Both the position numbers and the translations under genes were made by a program. Below are positions 6,899 through 15,782 of a DNA stretch of 64,000 nt, one piece after another. The notes beneath the pieces were generated by a model. It did no database searches. It was not told where the DNA came from and saw only the letters and a program-made list of their open reading frames with translations. Position 1 is the first letter of the stretch, and each line of letters opens with the position of its first letter. Origin of the DNA: Daejeonella sp. (GTDB lineage Bacteria; Bacteroidota; Bacteroidia; Sphingobacteriales; Sphingobacteriaceae); contig NZ_JAFEIG010000033.1 of the NCBI RefSeq assembly GCF_017495225.1, positions 124,001 to 188,000 of the forward strand. The letters are read 5' to 3'.

Positions 6899-8281
6899 TT
6901 AATTAATCTTACTATAAATAATATTAAGTTTCATTTTATAGCTTACGCCTGCTTTACCACTACCAATTACTGCGCTGGTGGCTGTTGCTCCAGAAGGTAG
7001 CGGACCAGTTTGACGGTTATAATTGATACCAACTGGTGCAATATAAGTATCGTATTGCTTTAATCTGCCTCTAAGAATATCTTGTATGTAACTTGTAACT
7101 ACAAATTTATAGCGCTTGTTAGTTTTATCATAATAGCCACCAAAACCAAAATCGGTTAGCGATATGTTAGGGTTTGTTCCAAAGTCAGGAATAAATTGCC
7201 TTTGTTTAGCGATATCTGTTTGGTATAAAATTAACCTTGGTGAAGGTTTAAACTCATCACTTCCACCAACAACAGTCAATATTAATTCTGCTTTGTTGAT
7301 CGTAATATTTCCTAAACTTTTAAGTTTATCTAAATGTGGGAAATTTAATTTAGTTCGTAAACCAGCTAAACCTTGAACAAAAATATTATCAAATTTTGTA
7401 TTTGGATTATTTAGTTGGGTGCGAATTGCCGTACCAGTATAGTCATGAGTAAAGTTTGCAATTACTGGTGCCGTATTATTTTTAATTGGAAACTTATGTA
7501 AAGTTGTGTCGGTTGCCGTTCCATTCTGACTTTTATAATAAACTTCTAGTCTACTTGAATCTGTCAAATTTAGGAATGCTATACCACCTTTTCCTGTGCT
7601 TTGAGATTTGTCAACCGTAAGATAAAAACCGTTTATTACTTTATTGAAAGCGCTATTGCTAGCTAAAGTTGCTGTACTAGCTGATAAAAAATTATTATTG
7701 ATAAAGGTTTTATCAATTGGAATTCGAATATGAGGTGCTTTTGATCTAACCACATCAGGTTTACCCTTTACTAATTCCGACACTCTCACACTATCTTTTA
7801 AATTAAAACTCAATAGCTTGCTTCCTAAAATTGAGCTATTATGTGCAATCGCTTTCGTATTATAGTGCGTTGCTGTTTCACTTATTGGATTTGTTAATTG
7901 ACGAACTTCAACCTTAAATTTAGATGTACTGTCGCCATGAAACTCTTTGCCATAAAACAAAACTAGTACCGCCGAATCTAAAACTGGGCTAGTCCCAAAG
8001 CTAAGCCCTGGAGGGTCAAGTGTTAATCCAAGTCCAATATTAGCCGTTGTTTTCCCCATTATTGGGTCATTTAGGTAGCCAAGCGGGTATTGTGACAATG
8101 TATTGGTAATAATTGAATCCTCAGCTACTGTGCTAGCATTAATTGTTATGGTGTCTATTAAATTTCCCTTAATTTCTGTAGCAGTGTTAACTTCAAGTCC
8201 GATAGACTCCGTTTCCTGACAACTACTTAAAATAAAAAGACTTATCAACAACGTTAATAAGTCTAATTTGAATAATTTCAT
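6899..8281 (-). CDS. DUF4270 domain lipoprotein
   Basis: A 460-residue lipoprotein with signal sequence and lipobox LSSC (Cys21), followed by QETESIGLEV, the usual start of DUF4270 proteins. The N-terminal half carries the family pattern 'D-T-I-T-INASTVAEDSI ... YPLGYLNDPIMGKTTA', and the rest is beta-rich. DUF4270 lipoproteins are widespread in Bacteroidetes; their function is not established. Its last ~72 codons are duplicated in decayed form at 2994-3211. It lies 82 bp after the glycogen-synthase-like gene on the same strand, so it may be co-transcribed with it; the IR at 6821-6872 probably ends the transcript. Confidence 0.88.
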   Translation of the reverse strand: MKLFKLDLLTLLISLFILSSCQETESIGLEVNTATEIKGNLIDTITINASTVAEDSIITNTLSQYPLGYLNDPIMGKTTANIGLGLTLDPPGLSFGTSPVLDSAVLVLFYGKEFHGDSTSKFKVEVRQLTNPISETATHYNTKAIAHNSSILGSKLLSFNLKDSVRVSELVKGKPDVVRSKAPHIRIPIDKTFINNNFLSASTATLASNSAFNKVINGFYLTVDKSQSTGKGGIAFLNLTDSSRLEVYYKSQNGTATDTTLHKFPIKNNTAPVIANFTHDYTGTAIRTQLNNPNTKFDNIFVQGLAGLRTKLNFPHLDKLKSLGNITINKAELILTVVGGSDEFKPSPRLILYQTDIAKQRQFIPDFGTNPNISLTDFGFGGYYDKTNKRYKFVVTSYIQDILRGRLKQYDTYIAPVGINYNRQTGPLPSGATATSAVIGSGKAGVSYKMKLNIIYSKIN

Positions 8282-8363
8282 CTGTATTAAATTTTTAAAA
8301 GCCTGTTGACTCTATTTTTATTACCTTTTCTTCTATTTAAAATAGTTAGCCTACCCTTAATTA

Positions 8364-9191
8364 TTAATCAACTAAGGAAATAAGCTCTTCACTAACTATT
8401 TCTTCGTAAAGGTTGTAATAATTTTCGTAATCTGAAGTAGAATTGAACTCTAAAGTCGGTTTATTACCTTTTTTAACAAACTTTAACACTTCATCATTGA
8501 TATTTTCACTTGCATATACCACCGCATCAGAATACGAAATAGCACCTAAATTAAGGGCTGTATTAGTTGCTTTTGAGTAAATTTCGGTATGCTCTGCTGT
8601 CATTCCGCTCATGATTGCTTTTTTTGCAAAGTCGGCATGCAATGAATCCTGGAAATGATCGTCGTAAACAGAATAAACCACCTTTGAATTTTTAAAGGTT
8701 GGATCGTCTTTGTAAATAGTTTTTAGGTAAGCAGGTACTAATGAGCTCATCCATCCATGGCAATGAACTATTTCTGGCGACCAGCCTAATTTTTTAACAG
8801 TTTCAAGAGCTCCTTTGCAGAAGAAAATGGTACGTTCGTCATTATCTTCATAGAATTTGTTACTGTTGTCTGCAAATACATGCTTTCTTTGGAAGTATTC
8901 CTCATTGTCGAGGAAATACACTTGCATACGTGCAGAAGGGATTGAAGCAACCTTGATTATCAGAGGATTATCATTATCATTGATAATAATGTTCATACCC
9001 GAAAGACGAATAACTTCATGAAGTCTGTTGCGACGTTCATTAATATTTCCAAAGCGAGGCATTAGGATACGTATTTCGAATCCTTTGTCTTGCATAGCTT
9101 GTGGAAGCTGACGAGTAATCTCAGAAATTTTGGTTAATTCTAGGAAAGGCGACATCTCATGCGTAATAAAAAGAATCTTGGTTTTTGCCAT
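8364..9191 (-). CDS. Glycogen/starch synthase N-terminal (GT5) domain protein, stand-alone
   Basis: A 275-residue protein matching only the GT5 catalytic N-domain of glycogen synthase: KILFITHEMSPFLELTKISEI at the start (a variant of the KVGGLxD ADP-glucose loop region), IRILMPRFG, and IVHCHGWMSSLVPAYLKT near residue 140. Full-length GlgA is about 480 residues; the C-terminal GT-B domain that completes the nucleotide-sugar site is absent, and the reading frame ends cleanly. Half-length versions next to panC recur in Bacteroidetes, so this is probably not a fresh truncation. Catalysis on its own is doubtful; a regulatory or partner-dependent role is possible. A promoter-like TATCTTTG lies 44 bp upstream. 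Confidence 0.8.
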   Translation of the reverse strand: MAKTKILFITHEMSPFLELTKISEITRQLPQAMQDKGFEIRILMPRFGNINERRNRLHEVIRLSGMNIIINDNDNPLIIKVASIPSARMQVYFLDNEEYFQRKHVFADNSNKFYEDNDERTIFFCKGALETVKKLGWSPEIVHCHGWMSSLVPAYLKTIYKDDPTFKNSKVVYSVYDDHFQDSLHADFAKKAIMSGMTAEHTEIYSKATNTALNLGAISYSDAVVYASENINDEVLKFVKKGNKPTLEFNSTSDYENYYNLYEEIVSEELISLVD

Positions 9192-9234
9192 CTCCGATTT
9201 GGTTAATTAGGTGTTATGAAAAATTTTAGAATAG

Positions 9235-9266
9235 CAAAGATAAGCATTATCTTATGAATTATCAAT
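9235..9266 (-). promoter_or_regulatory. Bacteroidetes-type promoter of the glycogen-synthase-like gene
   Basis: On the minus strand TATCTTTG (9242-9235) matches TAnnTTTG, and ATTG (9266-9263) lies 20 bases upstream, three of four matches to the -33 TTTG. The start codon at 9191 follows about 44 bp downstream. Confidence 0.6.
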
Positions 9267-9337
9267 GAATTACGCAAATCCTTTTGGTTCTGTTTAAGTA
9301 TTTAACCATTTTTGAGGGCAATTAAATTAAATATATT

Positions 9338-10180
9338 TTGAAAATTTTTAACCGCAAGCAAGCCCTTCACACTTATTTGGATGAATTGAGATCCCAAGCT
9401 AAAACAATTGGTTTTGTGCCAACCATGGGTGCCTTGCATGCCGGACATCTATCTTTGATTGAACAAGCCAGACAAAAAGCTGATATCATTGTTTGCAGTA
9501 TTTTTGTGAATCCTACCCAGTTTAATGATAAGAAGGATTTAGAAAATTATCCACGCCCAGTAGAAGATGATATCAAAAAATTGGAACAAGCTTTTTGCGA
9601 TATCCTATTTATTCCCGAAGTAGATGAGATGTACAATAGCACTGAGAAATGGTCTATTGAACTCGATAATTTGGATAATATTTTAGAAGGAAAAATTAGA
9701 CCTGGTCATTACCAGGGGGTTACGCAAATAGTTAAAAAGTTATTTGATATCATAAAGCCTGATTTTGCCTTCTTCGGACAAAAAGATTACCAGCAGTACA
9801 TGGTTATTTCTTACATGGTTAAAAAACTGCGAATAAAAGTAAAATTGGTGCTCTGTGCTATTATCAGAGAGAAGGATGGCTTGGCAATGAGCTCCAGAAA
9901 TATTTATCTATCTCCCCAAGACCGTCAAAACTCATTGGCTTTATTTCATGCCTTATCTAAATTTCGCGATCTGTACAAAACCAAAAGCATCAGTCAGTTA
10001 AAAACTGAAATAACTTCATTTTTAAAATCTGCACCAGGAATTGAAATGGAATATTTTGAAATCTTTAATGCCAAATCATTTCAACCCGCTAGCTCCAAAC
10101 GTGCTGGCAGTATAATTGCTCTTGTAGCTGCTAAAGTGGGCTCTATTCGTATTATTGATAATATGATTATTGAGAAATAG
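9338..10180 (+). CDS. panC: Pantothenate synthetase
   Basis: A 280-residue ATP-dependent ligase joining pantoate and beta-alanine, the last step of pantothenate (coenzyme A precursor) synthesis. The family motif GFVPTMGALHAGHLSL with the HxGH-type nucleotide-binding site is at residues ~25-41. KPDFAFFGQKDYQQ and the KMSKS-like GLAMSSRN follow at the expected places, and length is normal. The start is a TTG at 9338; no ATG is available upstream of the conserved KIFNRKQALHTYL opening. It is divergent from the glycogen-synthase-like gene. The downstream rfaE2-like gene has its own possible -7 element. I see no panD or panB in the window. Confidence 0.97.
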   Translation: MKIFNRKQALHTYLDELRSQAKTIGFVPTMGALHAGHLSLIEQARQKADIIVCSIFVNPTQFNDKKDLENYPRPVEDDIKKLEQAFCDILFIPEVDEMYNSTEKWSIELDNLDNILEGKIRPGHYQGVTQIVKKLFDIIKPDFAFFGQKDYQQYMVISYMVKKLRIKVKLVLCAIIREKDGLAMSSRNIYLSPQDRQNSLALFHALSKFRDLYKTKSISQLKTEITSFLKSAPGIEMEYFEIFNAKSFQPASSKRAGSIIALVAAKVGSIRIIDNMIIEK

Positions 10181-10214
10181 GCTAATATTGATATAAATGA
10201 TCATCCATAAAGCT

Positions 10215-10222
10215 TAATTTTG
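10215..10222 (+). promoter_or_regulatory. Possible -7 promoter element before rfaE2
   Basis: TAATTTTG fits TAnnTTTG and lies 29 bp before the ATG at 10252. No TTTG is found 19-21 bases upstream, so only half of the consensus is present. Confidence 0.35.
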
Positions 10223-10251
10223 TTTTAAACCGTATACTGAAAAGATCAATA

Positions 10252-10746
10252 ATGACTAAACTAGAGATAATTAAAGGGAAAATCTTTCAAGCCAACGAGC
10301 TTAGAGCAAATCTTAATATTTGGAGGCTCCTAGAAAAGAAAATTGTCTTTACAAACGGTTGTTTTGATTTATTGCACCTCGGGCATATCGACTACCTTTC
10401 AAAAGCGGCAGATATGGCTGATAAATTAATCATCGGACTTAATTCTGATGCTTCAACAGCTGCATTAAAAGGTCCTTCTCGACCTATTATTGATCAATAT
10501 TCTCGCTCCATCATGCTTGCTTCTTTTTCTTTTGTTGATGCAGTTATTATTTTTGATGATCCAACTCCCATCCAACTAATTGAATGGATTAAGCCCGATA
10601 TTTTAGTCAAGGGTGCAGATTATACCATTGATCAGATTGTTGGATCAGATCTTGTTTTACAATATGGTGGCGATGTTAAAACAATCGAATATCTGGCGGG
10701 TTATTCAACTTCAGCCATCGAAAAAAAGATTAAATCTACACCCTGA
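10252..10746 (+). CDS. rfaE2: RfaE2-type ADP-heptose synthesis adenylyltransferase (HldE C-domain)
   Basis: A 164-residue stand-alone nucleotidyltransferase. It has the core FTNGCFDLLHLGHIDYL with the HxGH nucleotide-binding motif near residue 44, GLNSDAST, RPI and VKGADYT, matching D-glycero-beta-D-manno-heptose 1-phosphate adenylyltransferase. That enzyme makes ADP-heptose for the LPS inner core. In many Bacteroidetes it is a separate protein rather than the C-terminal half of HldE. The kinase partner (RfaE1), GmhA and GmhB are not in this window. A relative such as a glycerol-3-phosphate or FAD cytidylyl- or adenylyltransferase cannot be fully excluded, but the RPI and KGADY motifs favour RfaE2. 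Confidence 0.88.
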   Translation: MTKLEIIKGKIFQANELRANLNIWRLLEKKIVFTNGCFDLLHLGHIDYLSKAADMADKLIIGLNSDASTAALKGPSRPIIDQYSRSIMLASFSFVDAVIIFDDPTPIQLIEWIKPDILVKGADYTIDQIVGSDLVLQYGGDVKTIEYLAGYSTSAIEKKIKSTP

Positions 10747-10843
10747 AATATAGCGCAACTAGTTAATTTCCAGAATTGCACAATCTTATTGTCATAATTA
10801 AGCATTAATTGGGGCAGAGAAATATTTTTTGAGTCCAAAATGC

Positions 10844-10851
10844 TATTTTTG
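10844..10851 (+). promoter_or_regulatory. Possible -7 promoter element before acyl-CoA dehydrogenase
   Basis: TATTTTTG fits TAnnTTTG and lies 25 bp before the ATG at 10877. No TTTG lies 19-21 bases upstream. Confidence 0.35.
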
Positions 10852-10876
10852 ATCAACTAACTAATTTCACCAAATT

Positions 10877-12016
10877 ATGTATTTTGAACTGTCCGAAGAG
10901 CACCTGATGATACAACAGGCTGCTAGAGATTTTGCTAATAATGAGTTAAAAGCTGGCGTGATTGAGAGAGATGAACATCAAATATTTCCTCATGAACAGA
11001 TTAAAAAACTAGGAGAGTTGGGCTTTCTTGGTATGATGGTTGACCCTAAATATAATGGCGCAGGAATGGATACTATTTCTTATGTGCTAGCGATGGAGGA
11101 ACTATCTAAGATTGATGCATCGGCCTCGGTTGTTGTTTCAGTAAACAATTCCTTGGTATGTTACGGTCTTGAAAAGTATGGTACCGAAGAACAAAAGGAA
11201 AAATATTTAAAGCCACTTGCTGCCGGTGAAAAAATCGGAGCATTTTGTCTTTCTGAGCCCGAAGCAGGCTCCGATGCTACCTCACAGCATACTACTGCTG
11301 TAGATATGGGCGATCATTACCTATTAAATGGAACTAAAAATTGGATTACTAATGGTGGCAATGCTTCTACTTACCTTGTAATTGCTCAAACAAATTCTGC
11401 ATTGAGGCATAAGGGTATCAATGCTCTAATTGTAGAGAAAGGCATGGAAGGCTTTACCATAGGCCCGAAAGAAAATAAACTTGGTATTCGTGGCTCTGAT
11501 ACACATTCATTAATGTTTAGCGATGTAAAAGTCCCGAAAGAAAATAGAATTGGTGATGAAGGTTTTGGCTTCACTTTTGCTATGAAAACTCTTGATGGAG
11601 GTCGCATTGGCATCGCTGCTCAAGCACTTGGTATCGCTTCAGGTGCTTATGAATTAGCATTGGCTTATTCGAAAGAACGTAAAACCTTTGGAAAACCAAT
11701 TTCTCAACATCAAGCTACTCAATTTAAGCTTGCTGATATGGCTACAGAAATTGAAGCGGCTCGTATGCTTTGTTTGAAGGCTGCTTGGTTAAAAGATCAG
11801 GGACTACCATATGCTCAAGCAAGTTCAATGGCTAAACTTTTTGCTTCTGAAGTAGCCATGAAAACTACTGTGGAAGCCGTTCAAATTCATGGTGGTTATG
11901 GCTTTGTTAAAGAATTTCATGTGGAGCGCCTTATGCGTGATGCTAAAATCACTCAAATTTATGAGGGGACTTCCGAAATTCAACGTATCGTAATTGCACG
12001 TGAGATTTTGAAATAA
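10877..12016 (+). CDS. Acyl-CoA dehydrogenase (short/medium-chain type)
   Basis: A 379-residue FAD flavoenzyme of the usual length. It catalyses the first, alpha-beta desaturation step of fatty-acyl or branched-chain acyl-CoA oxidation and passes electrons to ETF. Visible marks are the FCLSEPEAGSDA signature (about residues 126-137), WITNGG near 156, a Gly/Arg-rich FAD region, QIHGGYGFVKEF and the C-terminal QIYEGTSEIQR. Glu363 in YEGT is the expected catalytic base of butyryl-CoA-type enzymes. The substrate chain length cannot be read by eye. It stands alone between rfaE2 and the TlpA-like gene, 16 bp before the latter, so co-transcription is possible. Confidence 0.95.
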   Translation: MYFELSEEHLMIQQAARDFANNELKAGVIERDEHQIFPHEQIKKLGELGFLGMMVDPKYNGAGMDTISYVLAMEELSKIDASASVVVSVNNSLVCYGLEKYGTEEQKEKYLKPLAAGEKIGAFCLSEPEAGSDATSQHTTAVDMGDHYLLNGTKNWITNGGNASTYLVIAQTNSALRHKGINALIVEKGMEGFTIGPKENKLGIRGSDTHSLMFSDVKVPKENRIGDEGFGFTFAMKTLDGGRIGIAAQALGIASGAYELALAYSKERKTFGKPISQHQATQFKLADMATEIEAARMLCLKAAWLKDQGLPYAQASSMAKLFASEVAMKTTVEAVQIHGGYGFVKEFHVERLMRDAKITQIYEGTSEIQRIVIAREILK

Positions 12017-12032
12017 TATCTTAAATTTAAAT

Positions 12033-13280
12033 ATGAAATATGTTTTAAATATAACCTTGTTCTTTGCTCTATTGAGCTTGTTTTCCTCTTGTTCCAATAC
12101 TCCAGATGCTGGATTTGATGAAGGAATTTGGCGTGCAACGCTCAAGACTAGCTCTGGTGCGGAAATTCCTTTCAACTTTGAGGTGATCGACTCAGCAGAT
12201 CAAAAATTCCTTGATATTATTAATGGAAAGGAGCGTTTTAGAGTCAATCAAATCTCCGCAATGGCCGATTCTCTCATTATCCAAATGCCTTTATTTGATT
12301 CAGAAATAAGAGCAGTTCTAAAAAATAAGACGCTAAGTGGAAGATGGATTAAACACTATGCAGATAGCGACGAGGTTTTACAGTTTCATGCAAAATCAAA
12401 TGATGATTGGCGATTTTTTAAAGTTAACCCGGAATCTAAGTCCAATGTTTCTGGTCGCTGGTCTGTAACATTTAATACCTTAAATAATAAAGATAGCTAT
12501 GCCTCGGTTGGCGAATTTTCTCAAGAAAACGGACGTGTTTTGGGTACTTTTTTAACGGCAACTGGTGATTATCGCTTTTTAGAAGGAACCGTTTCAGACG
12601 GCAATCTATATTTATCCTGCTTTGATGGAAGTCATGCCTATCTTTTTACAGGTAAATTATTGAACGACAGCACGATAGTTGATGGTAAATTTTATTCGGG
12701 TTACTCGTCAATTGAAACATGGACGGGCAAAAAAGATGATCGTGCAACTCTTCCCGATGCCTATTCATTAACAAATTTAAAGTCTGGTTACGATAAGATT
12801 AATTTTTCATTTCCAAACCTCGATGGCAAAAAGGTCTCACTCTCTGATGAGAAATTTAAAAATAAGATTGTTTTAGTCCAATTTTTTGGTTCTTGGTGCC
12901 CTAACTGCATGGACGAAACAGCCTATCTTTCAAGCTTCTATAAAAAATATCAATCAAAAGGGGTAGAAATTGTTGGTTTAGCCTATGAGCGATCCAAAGA
13001 TTTTGAACGCTCAAAGAAAAATGTCGCACGTTTACGCGACCGCTTTTCTGTGCCTTATGATTTTTTGATAACAGGCTATACAAATGATAAGGAGGAAGTT
13101 TCTAAAAGCTTACCCATGCTTGAGAAATTTGTTGCCTTTCCAACCCTTATGATTATTGATAAATCTGGCAAAATCAGGAAAATTCATACTGGTTTCAGCG
13201 GACCGGGAACTGGGACTCATTATACAGAATTTGTAAAGGAGTTTGAGAAAACAATTGATGATCTCTTAGCAGAAAAATAA
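12033..13280 (+). CDS. TlpA-family thioredoxin-like lipoprotein
   Basis: A 415-residue lipoprotein with lipobox LFSSC (Cys20). The N-terminal ~230 residues form a beta-rich domain typical of Bacteroidetes TlpA proteins (EGIWRATL, then a second SGRWSVTF repeat-like unit). A thioredoxin fold follows from about residue 245, with active site GSWCPNC near residue 290 and the cis-proline region KFVAFPTLMIIDKSG. Both redox cysteines are present, so periplasmic disulfide or thiol reduction is likely; the partner is unknown. Its TAA stop overlaps the ATG of the M1 aminopeptidase gene by one base, so the two are translationally coupled and may work on the same extracytoplasmic substrates. Confidence 0.9.
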   Translation: MKYVLNITLFFALLSLFSSCSNTPDAGFDEGIWRATLKTSSGAEIPFNFEVIDSADQKFLDIINGKERFRVNQISAMADSLIIQMPLFDSEIRAVLKNKTLSGRWIKHYADSDEVLQFHAKSNDDWRFFKVNPESKSNVSGRWSVTFNTLNNKDSYASVGEFSQENGRVLGTFLTATGDYRFLEGTVSDGNLYLSCFDGSHAYLFTGKLLNDSTIVDGKFYSGYSSIETWTGKKDDRATLPDAYSLTNLKSGYDKINFSFPNLDGKKVSLSDEKFKNKIVLVQFFGSWCPNCMDETAYLSSFYKKYQSKGVEIVGLAYERSKDFERSKKNVARLRDRFSVPYDFLITGYTNDKEEVSKSLPMLEKFVAFPTLMIIDKSGKIRKIHTGFSGPGTGTHYTEFVKEFEKTIDDLLAEK

Positions 13281-15403
13281 TGATATCCCTCAAATTATTA
13301 AGATACTGCTCCCTTGGGGCAGTATTTTTTGTTTTATCATGTGCTACACCTCAAATGGTGAATCTTGATCCTATTACTGTCATTGAAAATATGCCCGGAT
13401 CAAATATTTATCGCGGAAGCTACACTAGAACCACTGATATTATTAATACAAAGCTCGATCTTAGCTTTGATTGGGATAGTGCCTATGTGTATGGCAAAGC
13501 CACGATTTCGGCAAAACCTTATTTTTATGATACCGATCAATTGGTTTTGGATGCCAATGGTTTTCAAATTAAGCAGGTATCATTAATACAAAATGAGGAT
13601 AAAAAGCCACTTAAATATTTTTATGATGGGAAAAAACTTCGAGTAAACCTCGATAAAACCTATCATAAAAACCAAGTTTATTCAGTTTTCATCGACTATG
13701 TGGCTATGCCTAATAAATTGAAAATTGGTAAAGATATTGGCTCTGCAGGTGATCGGGGAATATACTTCATCAATAATACAGGTAGAGATAAAAATAAGCC
13801 GCAACAAATTTGGACACAGGGAGAAACGGAATGTAATTCTACTTGGTTCCCTACAATTAATGATCCGCAAGAAAAAATGACTCAAGAGCTGAATATCACG
13901 GTTCCTGATAGATTTATAAGTCTTTCTAATGGTAGTCTTGAATTTTCTAGCTTAAATGGAGATGGAACACGTACGGATAGCTGGCGACAAGAGCAAGCTC
14001 ATTCTACTTATTTAACCATGCTTGCGGTGGGTGATTTTGTGATTACAAAAGACCAATGGCGTGATAAGGAAGTAAATTATTATACTGAACCTGAATTTGC
14101 CCCTACTGCCAAAATTGTTTTTGGCAATACCCCCGAAATGATGGAATTCTTCTCCAATCGATTGGGTGTTGATTATCCATGGGATAAATATTCTCAAATA
14201 GTTGTGAGAGATTTTGTGAGTGGCGCGATGGAAAATACGAGTGCATCTGTATTTTATGAAGGTTTAAACATGACTGAAGGGCAGCATATCGATCAAAACC
14301 AAGATGGTATTATCGCGCATGAACTTTTTCACCATTGGTTTGGAGATCTTGTAACTGCTGAATCATGGTCTAACCTCCCCCTTAATGAGTCGTTTGCAAC
14401 TTATGGCGAATATTTATGGGATGAATATAAACATGGTCGTGATCAAGCAGACTTTAATGGATTAAATGATCTTAATTCCTATTTAAAAAGTGGGAATAAA
14501 AAACGTGTGGATGTTATTCGTTTTGATTACGCAGACCGCGAACATATGTTTGATGAAGTTAGCTATGAAAAGGGTGGTCGCATTTTACATATGCTGAGAA
14601 AAACTGTAGGCGATGAAGCCTTTTTTAAAGCATTGAACATTTATTTAACACGATTTGCCTTCAAAAGCGCTGAAATACACGATTTACGTTTGATTTTTGA
14701 GGAGATTAGCGGAACCGACCTCAATTGGTTTTTTAATCAATGGTTTCTTGCTTCAGGACATCCCATTCTAAATATTAAAAGCGCTTATGATTCTGATAAT
14801 AAAGAAGTTACTGTAAGTATCGAACAGAGCCAAGATCTTTCAAATACACCTTTATATCGTATCCCCATGGCGCTTGATATTTATTTAAATGGCAAGGTGG
14901 AACGTAAAGAAATTCTCCTCGAAAAACAAAGCCAAAAATTTGTTTTTTCTGTCTCAGGCAATCCTGATTTGGTAAATGTGGATGCGGAAAAATACCTTCT
15001 CGCGGAGAAAATTGAAGATAAAACTACTCAAGAATACGTGTTTCAATACCATAATGCACCATTATTTATGGATAGATTAGAAGCTGTAAATGTGCTCTCG
15101 AAAAACAGGCATGATGAAATAGCCAAAAGCACTTTAATTAAAGCCATTAATGATAAACATTGGTTTATTCGCTTGAATGCTTTAGAGCTGATTCAGCATC
15201 TTGCAACTGAGGAAAGAACTATAATATACGAAAAAATTAAGGAATTGGCCCTGCAAGATGATGTTTCGCAAGTTAGGGCCCTAGCAGTTGAAATATTGGG
15301 CAAATATTATCGAACGATGGACAATCGCGAAATATTTTTCATGACGGCTATGGACAAATCAATTGCAGTTAAAAAAGCAACAAGCGCTGCAGCAGCTAAA
15401 TAA
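13280..15403 (+). CDS. M1-family aminopeptidase, lipoprotein
   Basis: A 707-residue zinc aminopeptidase. Residues 1-22 form a signal sequence ending in VLSCA, a lipobox, so it is probably anchored to a membrane facing the periplasm. The substrate-anchoring GAMEN motif is near residue 315 and the zinc site HELFHHW with the third ligand in NESFA begins near residue 350. The C-terminal ~150 residues carry HEAT-like repeats (WFIRLNALELIQHL). M1 enzymes release N-terminal amino acids from peptides. It overlaps the TlpA-like gene by one base. The convergent holin-like gene ends 7 bp after its stop. Confidence 0.95.
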   Translation: MISLKLLRYCSLGAVFFVLSCATPQMVNLDPITVIENMPGSNIYRGSYTRTTDIINTKLDLSFDWDSAYVYGKATISAKPYFYDTDQLVLDANGFQIKQVSLIQNEDKKPLKYFYDGKKLRVNLDKTYHKNQVYSVFIDYVAMPNKLKIGKDIGSAGDRGIYFINNTGRDKNKPQQIWTQGETECNSTWFPTINDPQEKMTQELNITVPDRFISLSNGSLEFSSLNGDGTRTDSWRQEQAHSTYLTMLAVGDFVITKDQWRDKEVNYYTEPEFAPTAKIVFGNTPEMMEFFSNRLGVDYPWDKYSQIVVRDFVSGAMENTSASVFYEGLNMTEGQHIDQNQDGIIAHELFHHWFGDLVTAESWSNLPLNESFATYGEYLWDEYKHGRDQADFNGLNDLNSYLKSGNKKRVDVIRFDYADREHMFDEVSYEKGGRILHMLRKTVGDEAFFKALNIYLTRFAFKSAEIHDLRLIFEEISGTDLNWFFNQWFLASGHPILNIKSAYDSDNKEVTVSIEQSQDLSNTPLYRIPMALDIYLNGKVERKEILLEKQSQKFVFSVSGNPDLVNVDAEKYLLAEKIEDKTTQEYVFQYHNAPLFMDRLEAVNVLSKNRHDEIAKSTLIKAINDKHWFIRLNALELIQHLATEERTIIYEKIKELALQDDVSQVRALAVEILGKYYRTMDNREIFFMTAMDKSIAVKKATSAAAAK

Positions 15404-15410
15404 AATTTAC

Positions 15411-15758
15411 CTAGGAAGATTTATCGGAACGAAAAGCAGAAAACACCATTTGAACTAAGGCAAGAACAATAGCAAAAAGTAGTGCTGAAAAAAAGCCTTG
15501 AGTATTAAAATCGTCCATCAGTTGATCCACTAATAATACCATTAATACAGTTATGATGAATGATACTAATCCGAGTGTTAAAAAATTAATTGGGAAGGTA
15601 AAAATTCTCAATATTGTTCCGATGGTAGCATTTGCTAGTGCAATTAGAACTCCTGCAATAACGGCACTCCAAAACCCGGCAACGCTAACTCCCGGAAGCA
15701 AATAGGCTGCAATTGCTACAGCAGCTCCCATTAACAATATTTCAATAATTAGTCTCAT
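15411..15758 (-). CDS. Small four-helix membrane protein, phage-holin superfamily IV (DUF360/Phage_holin_4_2)
   Basis: A 115-residue protein with four hydrophobic helices covering nearly the whole length: EILLMGAAVAIAAYLLPGV, GFWSAVIAGVLIALANATIG, FPINFLTLGLVSFIITVLMVLLV and FFSALLFAIVLALVQMVF. This is the pattern of the 'phage holin family/mycobacterial four-TMS' proteins, which are chromosomal housekeeping membrane proteins in most bacteria despite the name. No phage genes are nearby. It converges on the M1 peptidase gene and is divergent from the small lipoprotein gene at 15783. The function is unknown. Confidence 0.85.
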   Translation of the reverse strand: MRLIIEILLMGAAVAIAAYLLPGVSVAGFWSAVIAGVLIALANATIGTILRIFTFPINFLTLGLVSFIITVLMVLLVDQLMDDFNTQGFFSALLFAIVLALVQMVFSAFRSDKSS

Positions 15759-15782
15759 ATTTATATTTAAATGTAATTAACA

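Noticed and set aside
15411..15758. Phage-holin-like name as a sign of prophage
   Set aside because: Proteins of this family are ordinary chromosomal membrane proteins and no other phage gene is nearby.
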